Source: Actinomycetota bacterium (GTDB lineage Bacteria; Actinomycetota; Actinomycetes; S36-B12). Taken from it: a stretch of DNA of 34,915 bases. Below the pieces are notes generated by a model. That model ran no database searches and was not told the origin of the DNA. It saw only the letters and a program-made list of their open reading frames with translations. The translations under genes were made by a program, and so were the position numbers. The stretch covers positions 1-34,915 of the forward strand of contig WLOK01000008.1 of the NCBI GenBank assembly GCA_009699315.1, in the 5' to 3' direction. Shown here piece by piece: positions 26,308 to 34,915 of the stretch. Numbering within the stretch: position 1 is the first letter of the stretch; each line of letters opens with the position of its first letter.

Positions 26308-29300
26308 ATGTCGTCACCTCGCAAGCGCGGTCTCATTGTCGCGGCACTTGGCGCCTCGGCTATCGCAGGAGCCGCGCTCACCGCTGCGCCCGTGAATGCA
26401 GTGGGGGCAGAGGACGTAGTGCCCGTAGTTGCCACTGACGAGACGGACGACGACAGCTCCGTTATCGATGATGCTCCCGTGCTCGCGATGTACAACGCGC
26501 GTGGGCTTTCACCCGCGCAACAGCAGTGCGTCGATGATGCGCTAGCGAAGTCGCAGGATCTTCTGCAGACCATCGACACAAAGGGCTCGGCCAATCATCG
26601 CGGCGTTCCCAAGGTGATCGCGCGCATCAAGGAGACCTCGGCTGCCTGCCTGCGAATCCTCTTCCATGACGGTACTGCAGCCAAACCGGATGCTGGTCTT
26701 CTTGGCGGCGACGGCTTTAGTTACTCGCACGCAACGTGTCGTGGCACTGCGGCCTGCAATGGTGGCGATGGTGGCCAACTCACGGGCAGTGGTGGCAATG
26801 GCTACAACGGTGGCGATGGCGGCAACGCGGGTTGGTACTTCGGTGTTGCGGGTAATGGCGGCGACGCAGCGGTTGCGTGCACAAATGCGGCGTGCCTCGG
26901 CGGCGAAGGCGGTCGAGCAGGTCGTTTCGGCAAGGGTGGCCGGGGTGGCGATTCCGCTAAGGGTCGTGTCGGCGGCGACGGCGGCGACGGCGGACTCCTT
27001 CGAGGTGCGGGCGGCGCCGGTGGCGATGGCGGCAACGGTGTCCCCGGAGCAGGCAAGGGGGGACGCGGTGGCAATGGTGGTTCGGGCGGCACTCTGGCCG
27101 GCAACGGCGGCGCTGGCGGCACCGGCGGCAAAGGTGGCATAGGTGTTGCGGGGGCGAATGGAACAACCCCGGCATCAACCGGTTCGACGGGCACTTCTGG
27201 CAGCAATGGAGGCGCTGGCGGTGTCGGCGGCGCTGGCGGCAATGGCGGTGAATCGCCCGGCAAGGGTGACGTGGGTGTGCGTGGTCGTGGCGGTGAAGGT
27301 GGTCGCGGAGGGGTCGGCGGCAATGGTGGCGCAGGCGGGGACGGCAAAGACGCACCGAGTGGTTCGTTTGCAGGATTTGGTGGAGGTATGGGTGGGGCCG
27401 GAGGTGCTGGCGGTGTAGGTGGCTTGGGCGGCGCATCTGGTCAGGGAAGCGGCAAGGCCGCAAGTGGCAATGGCGGTATTGGCGGTGCTGGAGGTCGCGG
27501 TGGCCACGGCGGTCATGGCGGCGATGGGTTTGACGGCGCCACGGGCGCCAACGGCGGCAACGCAGGAACGAATGGCGGCGGCGGAGGCTGGGGTAGCGAC
27601 GGCGGAGCCGCGGGCGTCGGCGGAGCCGCGGGTGGCGCGGGCGGTGTGCAAGGCAAGTCCGGCAACGGGGGCAATGGCGGCAACGCAGGTTCTGGCGGCA
27701 ACGCAGGTGACGGATCCCAAGGTACTTACAACCAATCAGGAGCTGCTGGCGGTGATGGCGGCAACGCCGGTCGGCCGGGCGTTGGTGGCGCGGGCGCGGT
27801 CGCAGGTGCGCTCGGTGGTGGTGGTACTGGTGGTGCAGGCGGCGCTGGGGGCAGGGGCGGCTATGGAGCTACTGGCACCACCGGGCCTGCGGGTGGTGCT
27901 GGTGGCGCAGGCGGCTCTGGCTCGACGTACGGCAACGGCGGATTCGGTGGCACTGGCGGAGCGGGTGGCACCGGTGGCATGGGGTTCCTCGGTTTCACTG
28001 GGGCTGCTTCGGGCGGCACGGGCGGCACCGGCGGTGCAGGTGGCGCAGGCGGCACCGTCTCGGGCAACGGCGGCGACGGCGGCAACGGCGGCCTGAGTGG
28101 CGATGGCGGCAGCGGGTTTAATGGCGCGAGAGGTGTCGACAGTTCTGTAGAAGGCGCTGATGGAACGAATGGTGGCGCAGGTGGCGTCGGTGGTGACAGC
28201 GGTGTAGGCGGCGCAGGTGGCGTCGGTGGCGCTGCACTGGGTAGCGGCTCTGCTGGTGCGGGCGGCGCAGGTGGCAACAGCGGTAAAGGTGGCACGGGCG
28301 GCGCGGGCGGTGCTGGTGGCGCTGGATTCAACGCGACATCACCGGGTGTGGATGGCTCTGACGGCGGCAGCGGCGGTGCGGGCGGCACAGGCGGCTCGGC
28401 CGGCAAGGCCGGCGTAGGCGCCGGAACTGCCCCAGATGGGGTTCAAGGATCCGGGGGTCAAGGCGGCAATGCCGGAGCAGGTGGCGCGGCTGGCAACGGT
28501 GCCTCCGGGTTGGGAAGTAACAGCGGCGCAGGCGGCGCTGGTGGCGATGGCGGTTCTGCAGGTTTGCCGGGGGTCGGGGGCAACGGGTCCTTGTACGGAA
28601 ACGCCGGAGCCTGGGCAAGTGGCGGCGCGGGTGGCAACGGCGGCGATGGGGCCAACGTGAGCACAGCAGGTCAGACCGGCGGCAGCGGCGGCAAGGGTGG
28701 GACCGGCGGATTCTCTTCCGGCGGCACCGGCGGTACGGGCGGCAACGGCGGCAACGGCGGTTTCGCCGGGGCCGGCGAGGATGCCGCCACGTTCATTATC
28801 GGAAGTGTGGGCGGAGTCGGTGGCGCGGCCGGTGACGGTGGTGCGGGTGGCTTGAGTAATAGCGGCACCGGCGGCGCGGGAGGCGCTGGAGGAGAAGGCG
28901 GCACCGGTGGCAACGGCGGCAGAGGCTTCTCTGCGACAGATCTAGGAAGTGCTGGCAGTGGCGGAGGCGGCGGCGGTAAGGGCGGGGCCGGCGGCCGCGG
29001 CGGCGCGGGCGGCAACTCCTCGGGCGGCACAAACGGCGACGGCGGCACGGGCGGCAAGGGTGGCACGTCTGGTGCCGGCGGCAATGGCGGCAACGGCGCA
29101 ACGGGCGGAAGCTTCTTCAGAGTGGGCGGTGCCGGTGGTAGGGGTGGTGATCCCGGCATGGGTGGAGCCGCGGGTTCGGGTGGTGCCAAGGGGACCGGCG
29201 GCACCTTAGGGAAGAACGGTGCTAACGGCACGGCCGGAGCTTCTGCAACGAGTGGCGGCAACGGCGGCAACGGCGGCGATGGTTACACCGCGACGGCGAC

Positions 29301-29625
29301 AGGCACGACAGGCTCCACCGGCGGCGCTGGCGGCGCTGGCGGCGCAGTAGGCAACGGCGGCCAAGGTGGCAACGGCGGCAACGGTGCGGAGGGCACGTAC
29401 GACTCGATTTCTGGAGGCAATGGGGGTCCGGGTGGTGTTGGCGGCGCGGGCGGATCTAGCGCGGGCAACGGCGGCAACGGCGGCAACGGCGGCGATGGCG
29501 GCATGGCTAATGGTGGGCCAGGGCCTGGTAAGGGAGGCGTTGGTGGTGCGGGCGGCGCTGGTGGTCCAGGTGGAGCGAGTGGCGGCCCAGGCCAAACCGG
29601 GGCCGCAGGCGACGCCTCAGCCTAA
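26308..29625 (+). CDS. secreted PGRS-like glycine-rich repeat protein
   Basis: ATG 26308 with signal peptide (RKRGLIVAALGASAIAGAALTAAPVNA), short unique Cys-containing N-domain, then roughly 950 residues of GGxGGxGG repeats. Confidence 0.85.
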   Translation: MSSPRKRGLIVAALGASAIAGAALTAAPVNAVGAEDVVPVVATDETDDDSSVIDDAPVLAMYNARGLSPAQQQCVDDALAKSQDLLQTIDTKGSANHRGVPKVIARIKETSAACLRILFHDGTAAKPDAGLLGGDGFSYSHATCRGTAACNGGDGGQLTGSGGNGYNGGDGGNAGWYFGVAGNGGDAAVACTNAACLGGEGGRAGRFGKGGRGGDSAKGRVGGDGGDGGLLRGAGGAGGDGGNGVPGAGKGGRGGNGGSGGTLAGNGGAGGTGGKGGIGVAGANGTTPASTGSTGTSGSNGGAGGVGGAGGNGGESPGKGDVGVRGRGGEGGRGGVGGNGGAGGDGKDAPSGSFAGFGGGMGGAGGAGGVGGLGGASGQGSGKAASGNGGIGGAGGRGGHGGHGGDGFDGATGANGGNAGTNGGGGGWGSDGGAAGVGGAAGGAGGVQGKSGNGGNGGNAGSGGNAGDGSQGTYNQSGAAGGDGGNAGRPGVGGAGAVAGALGGGGTGGAGGAGGRGGYGATGTTGPAGGAGGAGGSGSTYGNGGFGGTGGAGGTGGMGFLGFTGAASGGTGGTGGAGGAGGTVSGNGGDGGNGGLSGDGGSGFNGARGVDSSVEGADGTNGGAGGVGGDSGVGGAGGVGGAALGSGSAGAGGAGGNSGKGGTGGAGGAGGAGFNATSPGVDGSDGGSGGAGGTGGSAGKAGVGAGTAPDGVQGSGGQGGNAGAGGAAGNGASGLGSNSGAGGAGGDGGSAGLPGVGGNGSLYGNAGAWASGGAGGNGGDGANVSTAGQTGGSGGKGGTGGFSSGGTGGTGGNGGNGGFAGAGEDAATFIIGSVGGVGGAAGDGGAGGLSNSGTGGAGGAGGEGGTGGNGGRGFSATDLGSAGSGGGGGGKGGAGGRGGAGGNSSGGTNGDGGTGGKGGTSGAGGNGGNGATGGSFFRVGGAGGRGGDPGMGGAAGSGGAKGTGGTLGKNGANGTAGASATSGGNGGNGGDGYTATATGTTGSTGGAGGAGGAVGNGGQGGNGGNGAEGTYDSISGGNGGPGGVGGAGGSSAGNGGNGGNGGDGGMANGGPGPGKGGVGGAGGAGGPGGASGGPGQTGAAGDASA

Positions 29626-29649
29626 AGTCCACTCTCATGCTCCGCGAAT

Positions 29650-29845
29650 GCGTTTCGTCGGGATTCGGTTCTTACGTCTCGTCGCGTCGGAATTATCCGG
29701 GGTTGTCCTTCTTCCCGACATCTCCCACGCTGTCTCGCCTTCGACCACGGCAGTCGCAACCGTTAGTGGATTGAATGGTCCCCGCGGCATTGCCATGAGT
29801 CCGCACGGATCGAGTGTGTGGGTGGCGAACATTCGCGCGGGCCGT
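29650..29845 (+). pseudogene. remnant of a YVTN/NHL-type beta-propeller repeat
   Basis: Read-through frame contains TTAVATVSGLNGPRGIAMSPHGSSVWVANIRAG, a single propeller-blade-like motif without own start or domain context. Confidence 0.4.
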
Positions 29846-29991
29846 GGAAGACGATTTCTCAGATCTTGTTTCCACCACGAGCTCTTAGATGTGTGCAGTC
29901 TAGGTCACGGAACACGCAGGCAAGAATGCTGCCGGTACATCGAGCCCCAAAGTTGTTTCAGTAACGCCCACCGCGCACAACAGAGGCTGAC

Positions 29992-31689
29992 CTACGCGCG
30001 CGAAATCACCGGCAGTAATAGATGTGATGCGTGCTCTGAATTGTGATGCACCGTGTGCGTCACGGTCCGCGCACTCGGCAGGTGATGGAAGATCGTGTTC
30101 CAGCCTCCCTCGAGTGAGTGATCGATGCTCTTGACGATCAACTCGATTCGGTGACCCGCAAGGAACACATTGCTGGTGTCGTGAATCTGGATTGCGTAGA
30201 GATTCACTTCGCCCGGTACGACCGGGATTTCCACATCGAAGGGGTGTTCGGGGCGGTACGGCGTGGACTTCCCTTCGTCCATCGCTCTGAAGGACGACTT
30301 GAGCCAGCCCTTCGACACGATGCGGCTCGCACCATCGGCATCGACGTCTCTGAGTTCGACGATCCAGTTGCCGTCAGAGTCCGAAAGTGATGCATGCAGA
30401 TTCAAACGAATCGGGCCGGTGATCTCGAGATCTTTCTCGAGTGGTTCGGTGCGATAGGAAAGATGCGGGATTCCGGCGATCGCGGCGTCCAACGTGACGT
30501 AGGAGACGTTGTCGAAACTGTCGGCGGCCTCTGTGCTCGCCGGCATCAATGTCGAGAGCGCGGAGTCGCTGCGCAAGTAGAACGGCGTCCACTCGGTTCT
30601 CTCCAACGGCCAGTCAACTTCATCGCGCCACTCGCGCGCTCCCTGAACCCAGACCGAGATGGGGGGCTCGTCCATCATGCCCGTGTCATTGCCCTTCAAC
30701 CAATGGTCGAACCACCGCACGAGCAGGTCATGGTGCTCTGCGAATGGGCGTAAATGGAAGCTCTCGTAGACCAAGAACTTCTTCGGCACATGGTTGATCT
30801 CGCGCCACGCGCGGAAACCGCCAGCGAGATGCAGGTCCCAGAAATCCAGCGGAGCGCCACAAAACACGGCGCACTCAATCTTGTCGAAGTGCTTGTAGCC
30901 AGAACGCTCGTGATACCACTCACTGTCTGTCGGATGCATCAGTGCGTCAAACAACACGGGGTTTTTCTTCGGCGCAGAAAGCAACTGATAGACGCTGTAG
31001 AGGTGTCGAATGTCGCCGTTCTCCGCCTTGACCTTTTCGATTTGCGCCTTGAGTTCCGCCGGAGACATTTCGCGCTCACTGCGACTCGTTGTGTCGCGAT
31101 CACTGAGCTCGGTGTTCCAGTAACCGAGGAATCCGTGGCTAAGAATTCCGCCGCGATAACACACGTCTCGGTAGTAGTCGTTGGCTCCCTCAAGCGGCGA
31201 GATCGCCTTCAGGCTCGGCGGTGCTTGCGATGCGACGAGGTACTGAATCCAGGAGAAGTAGGAGACGCCGATCATGCCGACGTTGCCATTGCACCAGGGC
31301 TGCGCTGCGAGCCATTCGATCAAGTCGTAGCCGTCGGTCTGCTCCACGAGGCCCATGAGTTGGTATTCGCCTTCTGACTCCCCAGTGCCGCGCACATTCG
31401 CGACGACATGGACGAAGCCCCGAGTGGCGAAGTACTCACTGTTGCCGGCTTCGATCGCATAGTTACCGAGTCCTGCGGTCGGGTGCGGGTTCGACGACGG
31501 TACGGGCAGATACTGCCCTTCGTTCCAGTACGGGCTGTAGGAGAGCAGGGCGGGGAATGGGCCGTCGCCGTCAGGAGCGAATAGATCGATGCTCAAGTGC
31601 ACGCCGTCTCGCATCGGAACCAAAACTCGTTTGGTCACCTTCATGCTGTAGGTCGGCTGCGAAACGTGCTCCTGCCAATCCACGCTCAT
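29992..31689 (-). CDS. CocE/NonD-family (X-Pro dipeptidyl-peptidase S15-like) hydrolase
   Basis: RVLVPMRDGVHLSIDLFAPDGDGPFPALLSYSPYW, WLAAQPWCNGNVGMIGVSYFSWIQYLVAS (nucleophile GxSY), C-terminal jelly-roll domain. Confidence 0.92.
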   Translation of the reverse strand: MSVDWQEHVSQPTYSMKVTKRVLVPMRDGVHLSIDLFAPDGDGPFPALLSYSPYWNEGQYLPVPSSNPHPTAGLGNYAIEAGNSEYFATRGFVHVVANVRGTGESEGEYQLMGLVEQTDGYDLIEWLAAQPWCNGNVGMIGVSYFSWIQYLVASQAPPSLKAISPLEGANDYYRDVCYRGGILSHGFLGYWNTELSDRDTTSRSEREMSPAELKAQIEKVKAENGDIRHLYSVYQLLSAPKKNPVLFDALMHPTDSEWYHERSGYKHFDKIECAVFCGAPLDFWDLHLAGGFRAWREINHVPKKFLVYESFHLRPFAEHHDLLVRWFDHWLKGNDTGMMDEPPISVWVQGAREWRDEVDWPLERTEWTPFYLRSDSALSTLMPASTEAADSFDNVSYVTLDAAIAGIPHLSYRTEPLEKDLEITGPIRLNLHASLSDSDGNWIVELRDVDADGASRIVSKGWLKSSFRAMDEGKSTPYRPEHPFDVEIPVVPGEVNLYAIQIHDTSNVFLAGHRIELIVKSIDHSLEGGWNTIFHHLPSARTVTHTVHHNSEHASHLLLPVISRA

Positions 31690-31781
31690 CTGATCTCCAG
31701 AAGTTGGGGCAGCCAACTAGTGCGGCGCCGATGCTCGCCACGATACAAGTCGGCAATGCACTATGTATGACATTTATCGAC

Positions 31782-32729
31782 TCAGGCCGAATGGAGACGC
31801 AGGGCATCTACGGTCTGGGCGACCCGGATCGAGTCCTGCGGCGGCAAGAGCCAGCCGTCACCGCCGCGAATCAGCGCGCTCATCTCCTCGAACATGATCT
31901 GGTAGGCGTCGACGGTAGGGAACTCCTCCACGTGGTCGCCGACACGCAGCGTGGAGGCCGCTCGCCAGGTAGTGAAAGCCTGATTGTCGGTGACCGTCAC
32001 TTCGCCTGCGCTGCCACGAATAGTCAGACGCTGCGACTCGGGCATGACGAAGGAGCCGGCGATGCTGGCGCGACTATCTCCTCCCCACGTGAGGGTGGCG
32101 GTCGTCGTGACATCCACGCCGTGATCGCTCATCACGCGATCCACTTGCATGATGTCGAAGCTCGTGACGTCCGGTAGGCATGCGATGAGTGCATGCAAGG
32201 GATAGATCCCGACGTCGTACAACGCGCCGCCACCGTGATCAGGCGAGAGCCGGTAGTTGCCTTCCGTCATGCTGTCGAAGGTGAAAGTGCCGAGGTAGTT
32301 CGAGATTTCACCAAGTGCGCCTGATGTCGCGAGTTCGACGATGCGGCGCATACGGGGATGCCACCGTGACCACGTCGCTTCGACCAGATGTACGCCAGCG
32401 TTGTCCGCGAGCGCAAAGGCGCGCTCGGCCTGCTCGGCGGTGAGGACGAGGGGCTTTTCGCACAGGACATGCTTTCCCGCTGCAATCGACGCCTCGATCC
32501 ACGGCAGGTGCGCGTCGTTGCTTAAGCAGATGTAGACCGCGTCGACATGGGGATCATCAAGCACCGCCGCATATGAGTCGTACGCAATCTGCGGCTGTGT
32601 CGCGCGCGCCCGATCAATGTCGCGTGCTGCGGTGGCATACAAGACTGCACCGTCTGCGTTGTGAATGGCGGCGGCGGTTGCCTGATTGACGAGCCAGCCG
32701 GCACCGAGCACCCCCCAGCGCACGCTCAT
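31782..32729 (-). CDS. Gfo/Idh/MocA-family oxidoreductase
   Basis: GVLGAGWLVNQATAAAI Rossmann motif, VYICLSNDAHLPWIEASIAAGKHVLCEKPL. Confidence 0.94.
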   Translation of the reverse strand: MSVRWGVLGAGWLVNQATAAAIHNADGAVLYATAARDIDRARATQPQIAYDSYAAVLDDPHVDAVYICLSNDAHLPWIEASIAAGKHVLCEKPLVLTAEQAERAFALADNAGVHLVEATWSRWHPRMRRIVELATSGALGEISNYLGTFTFDSMTEGNYRLSPDHGGGALYDVGIYPLHALIACLPDVTSFDIMQVDRVMSDHGVDVTTTATLTWGGDSRASIAGSFVMPESQRLTIRGSAGEVTVTDNQAFTTWRAASTLRVGDHVEEFPTVDAYQIMFEEMSALIRGGDGWLLPPQDSIRVAQTVDALRLHSA

Positions 32730-33736
32730 CAGATGATGGACGGAGTCACAGGTGTGCTGCCCGATCGCGCCGACTCCTCGGCTGCCTCCATCACGGAGAC
32801 AACATTGCGCGACTGCTGCGGCATGACCTCCATCGGGTCACCATTCGCGAGGAAGGCCCCCAACTGCTGGTGGAATGCATACGGCGTGGGGGAGTCGAGG
32901 GCAATCTCCTGCGGCGCGGCACCCGGCACATGGAGGGTCAGACGCGCCGGAAGGTCGGCCACAGCAGGCTCGGCGGCCGGATCCCAATCTCCGACAATGG
33001 CGCCAGCGGTGCCGAGGGCATAGAACTTTGGCCGGCGAGCAGCGGACAAGTCAGAGTTGATGAAGCGGGCTTGGCGGCCGTCTCGGTAGGTCAGAGTTAC
33101 TTCAGCATGGTCGGCGTTGGTCACGTGATGCCAGTGGCGCTTGTGGTTAACGCCCGTGACGTGCGAAATATCGGGGCCGAGCAGATCGAGCATCTGATCG
33201 AGGTAGTGCGAACCCCAATCGAAAATCGCACCGCCCGAGACATCGGCATCGGAGTGCCAGTAGTCGCAAGGGCGTGAATAACCCCCGACGAAACCTTCGA
33301 AACTGAAGAGTTCGCCGATGGCGCCCTCGCGGATCAGGCGGCGCATGGTGATGTAGTCCGCGTCGAAACGACGGTTCTGGTAGACGACAAGGGTGAGGCC
33401 CTGCGCCTGAGCAAGAGCGAGCACGTCATCGCACTGCGTTGCGGTCAGTGCCATGGGCTTTTCGAGGACAACATGGATGCCACGCTCTAGGGCCGCACGC
33501 GCCCAGTCATAGTGCGTGTTGGGCGGCGTGGACACGACGACGAGGTCGACGAGCCCCGAATCCAGCATCTCAGTGGCGTCGCTGAATCCCTGCGCGGTGG
33601 GTGCAAGCTCCTGCGCGGCGGCGATCCGCTCGGGGTTCACGTCGCACACTGCGGTGAGTTCCCAACCGGGGACGCTACGGACCGCTTGGCTGTGCTCGTG
33701 CCCGATAGCGCCGTATGCCAGGAATCCAACTCTCAC
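32729..33736 (-). CDS. Gfo/Idh/MocA-family oxidoreductase
   Basis: GFLAYGAIGHEHSQAV, VVVSTPPNTHYDWARAALERGIHVVLEKPMALT; stop/start overlap TGATG with the downstream paralogue. Confidence 0.94.
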   Translation of the reverse strand: MRVGFLAYGAIGHEHSQAVRSVPGWELTAVCDVNPERIAAAQELAPTAQGFSDATEMLDSGLVDLVVVSTPPNTHYDWARAALERGIHVVLEKPMALTATQCDDVLALAQAQGLTLVVYQNRRFDADYITMRRLIREGAIGELFSFEGFVGGYSRPCDYWHSDADVSGGAIFDWGSHYLDQMLDLLGPDISHVTGVNHKRHWHHVTNADHAEVTLTYRDGRQARFINSDLSAARRPKFYALGTAGAIVGDWDPAAEPAVADLPARLTLHVPGAAPQEIALDSPTPYAFHQQLGAFLANGDPMEVMPQQSRNVVSVMEAAEESARSGSTPVTPSII

Positions 33737-33893
33737 ACATAGAGGTTAGCGAAGATTGAGAAACCTGCCGCAGGAGCATCCCACGCCGTACGCTGTCAAA
33801 GGCTGCTCCAGTCACGAAACCAACTGCGGAGTGCAGGTGGCGTGCAGATCTCATCTGTCGTTAGTGCCCCTCACCACCCAAAGGAAGTGTCCT

Positions 33894-34301
33894 ATGACCG
33901 CTGTTTCACCCGAATCTGGGATCAATGGCTCGGATAGTTCTGGCGGTTCGCGGGCGTCTCGCCGGTCTCGCCGAATCTGGATTATCAGTGCACTAGTGCT
34001 GGTAGTTATTGGTGGCGCACTTGTAGTTGGTGCCAAAGTGGCAGGTTCTCGAGGTGGTTATCTGACGACCACCTTGACTTGTGTCAAAGGCGGAACCACC
34101 TCGTGGACGACTCTCGGCAATGATGTGACAGATGTTCAGTACACGTTTTACGACTCAAGCGGCGGGAAAGTCAAGGGACCCGTCCAGGCTGTGTACTACC
34201 ACTCCTTTCCCTATAACACCCCCGTGGGCGCCGCGAGAGTAGTAAGTGCGATCGGCGTTCCAAACTTCCACCCGGCGGTTGGGTCTGCTGACTGCAAATA
34301 G
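33894..34301 (+). CDS. small single-pass membrane/secreted protein of unknown function
   Basis: AAAGGAAG Shine-Dalgarno; one TM helix IWIISALVLVVIGGALVVGAKVAG; C-terminal extracellular domain with two Cys. Confidence 0.65.
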   Translation: MTAVSPESGINGSDSSGGSRASRRSRRIWIISALVLVVIGGALVVGAKVAGSRGGYLTTTLTCVKGGTTSWTTLGNDVTDVQYTFYDSSGGKVKGPVQAVYYHSFPYNTPVGAARVVSAIGVPNFHPAVGSADCK

Positions 34302-34344
34302 CAGCGCTGGGTTTGCGCCTGCCGCAGCCAGGCTGTCTCGTGAG

Positions 34345-34417
34345 TGCGCCCGAAGGGACTCGAACCCCCAACCGACCGGGTAGAAACCGGTAGCTCTATC
34401 CGTTGAGCTACGAGCGC
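34345..34417 (-). tRNA. tRNA-Arg (anticodon TCT)
   Basis: Minus strand folds as cloverleaf: GCGCTCG/CGGGCGC acceptor, ACCGG-TTTCTAC-CCGGT anticodon arm, GTTCGAGTC T-loop. Confidence 0.93.
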
Positions 34418-34505
34418 AAGACGTCCATTATCGCGGGTAACCGAGGAGTCGTGCGTTTCCCATGCAGACCAGCCATCCAGATACGGGTGGGGGTATGCTC
34501 GAGAC

Positions 34506-34913
34506 ATGACTACCTACGGCATCACCAAGTCCCTTGCCCAGTCTTTCGACGAGGTCGTCCCGGCGGTTAAAGAGGCGCTGAAGGCCCAAGGTTTCGGCGT
34601 ACTTACCGAGATCGACGTGCAAGCCACGATGAAGGCCAAGCTCGATGAGGACATCGCGCCCTACCTGATCCTCGGAGCCTGCAATCCACCGCTCGCGTTT
34701 CGGGCGCTGAGCGCGGAGACCTCGATCGGCTTGCTGCTGCCGTGCAATGTGGTCGTACGTGTCGATGGCGACCGAACTGTCGTCGAGGCAATCGATCCGA
34801 TGACCATGGTGAACTTCACCGACAACCCCAAACTTCAAGGTGTCGCCGACGAAGCAACTGCTCGGTTGACCGCGGCTTTGGAGTCATTGTCAGACCCCTC
34901 CACTAAAGTTTGA
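34506..34913 (+). CDS. DUF302-family protein
   Basis: Y.ITKSLAQSFDEVVPAVKEALKAQGFGVLTEIDVQATMKAKL, YLILGACNPPLAFRALSAETSIGLLLPCNVVV. Confidence 0.88.
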   Translation: MTTYGITKSLAQSFDEVVPAVKEALKAQGFGVLTEIDVQATMKAKLDEDIAPYLILGACNPPLAFRALSAETSIGLLLPCNVVVRVDGDRTVVEAIDPMTMVNFTDNPKLQGVADEATARLTAALESLSDPSTKV

Positions 34914-34915
34914 TC

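Noticed and set aside
26802-29504. Minus-strand proline-rich ORFs (PPAPPLPP...) and plus-frame Ala/Val-rich ORFs inside the PGRS-like gene
   Set aside because: Direct by-product of GGC/GGT repeat codons; the signal peptide and unique domain belong to the 26308 frame
1-34915. CRISPR array, transposase, integrase or prophage genes
   Set aside because: No regularly spaced repeats and no recognisable mobile-element proteins found; the tRNA-Arg has no adjacent integrase or duplicated 3' end seen in the window

Overview
This window looks like a dense actinobacterial chromosome segment (lineage is inference). Its core, about 4.4-20.1 kb, reads as a nearly complete taurine dissimilation island. The parts are a class III aminotransferase (Toa/Tpa-like), Xsc, Pta and a TauC/TauA/TauB ABC transporter, plus an IclR-family regulator divergent from xsc. 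A 180-kDa-type NAD-glutamate dehydrogenase sits divergent from the aminotransferase, and a Tat-exported YedY/sulfite-oxidase-like molybdoenzyme is next to it. Embedded in this island and tightly packed behind the IclR gene is a bona fide CobS/CobT-like AAA+/VWA pair without CobN in the window; this is the most unusual linkage seen. Other notable items are: a heliorhodopsin gene close to the 48C12 type; a 1.1-kaa secreted PGRS-like polyglycine-repeat protein without a PE domain, followed by a decayed beta-propeller remnant; a 16-bp hairpin at the start of pta; a palindrome overlapping the -35 of a near-consensus promoter for iclR-cobS-cobT; and a convergent yhhQ/tgt queuine-salvage pair. All assignments come from reading the sequence and recalling family motifs. 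No database search was run.
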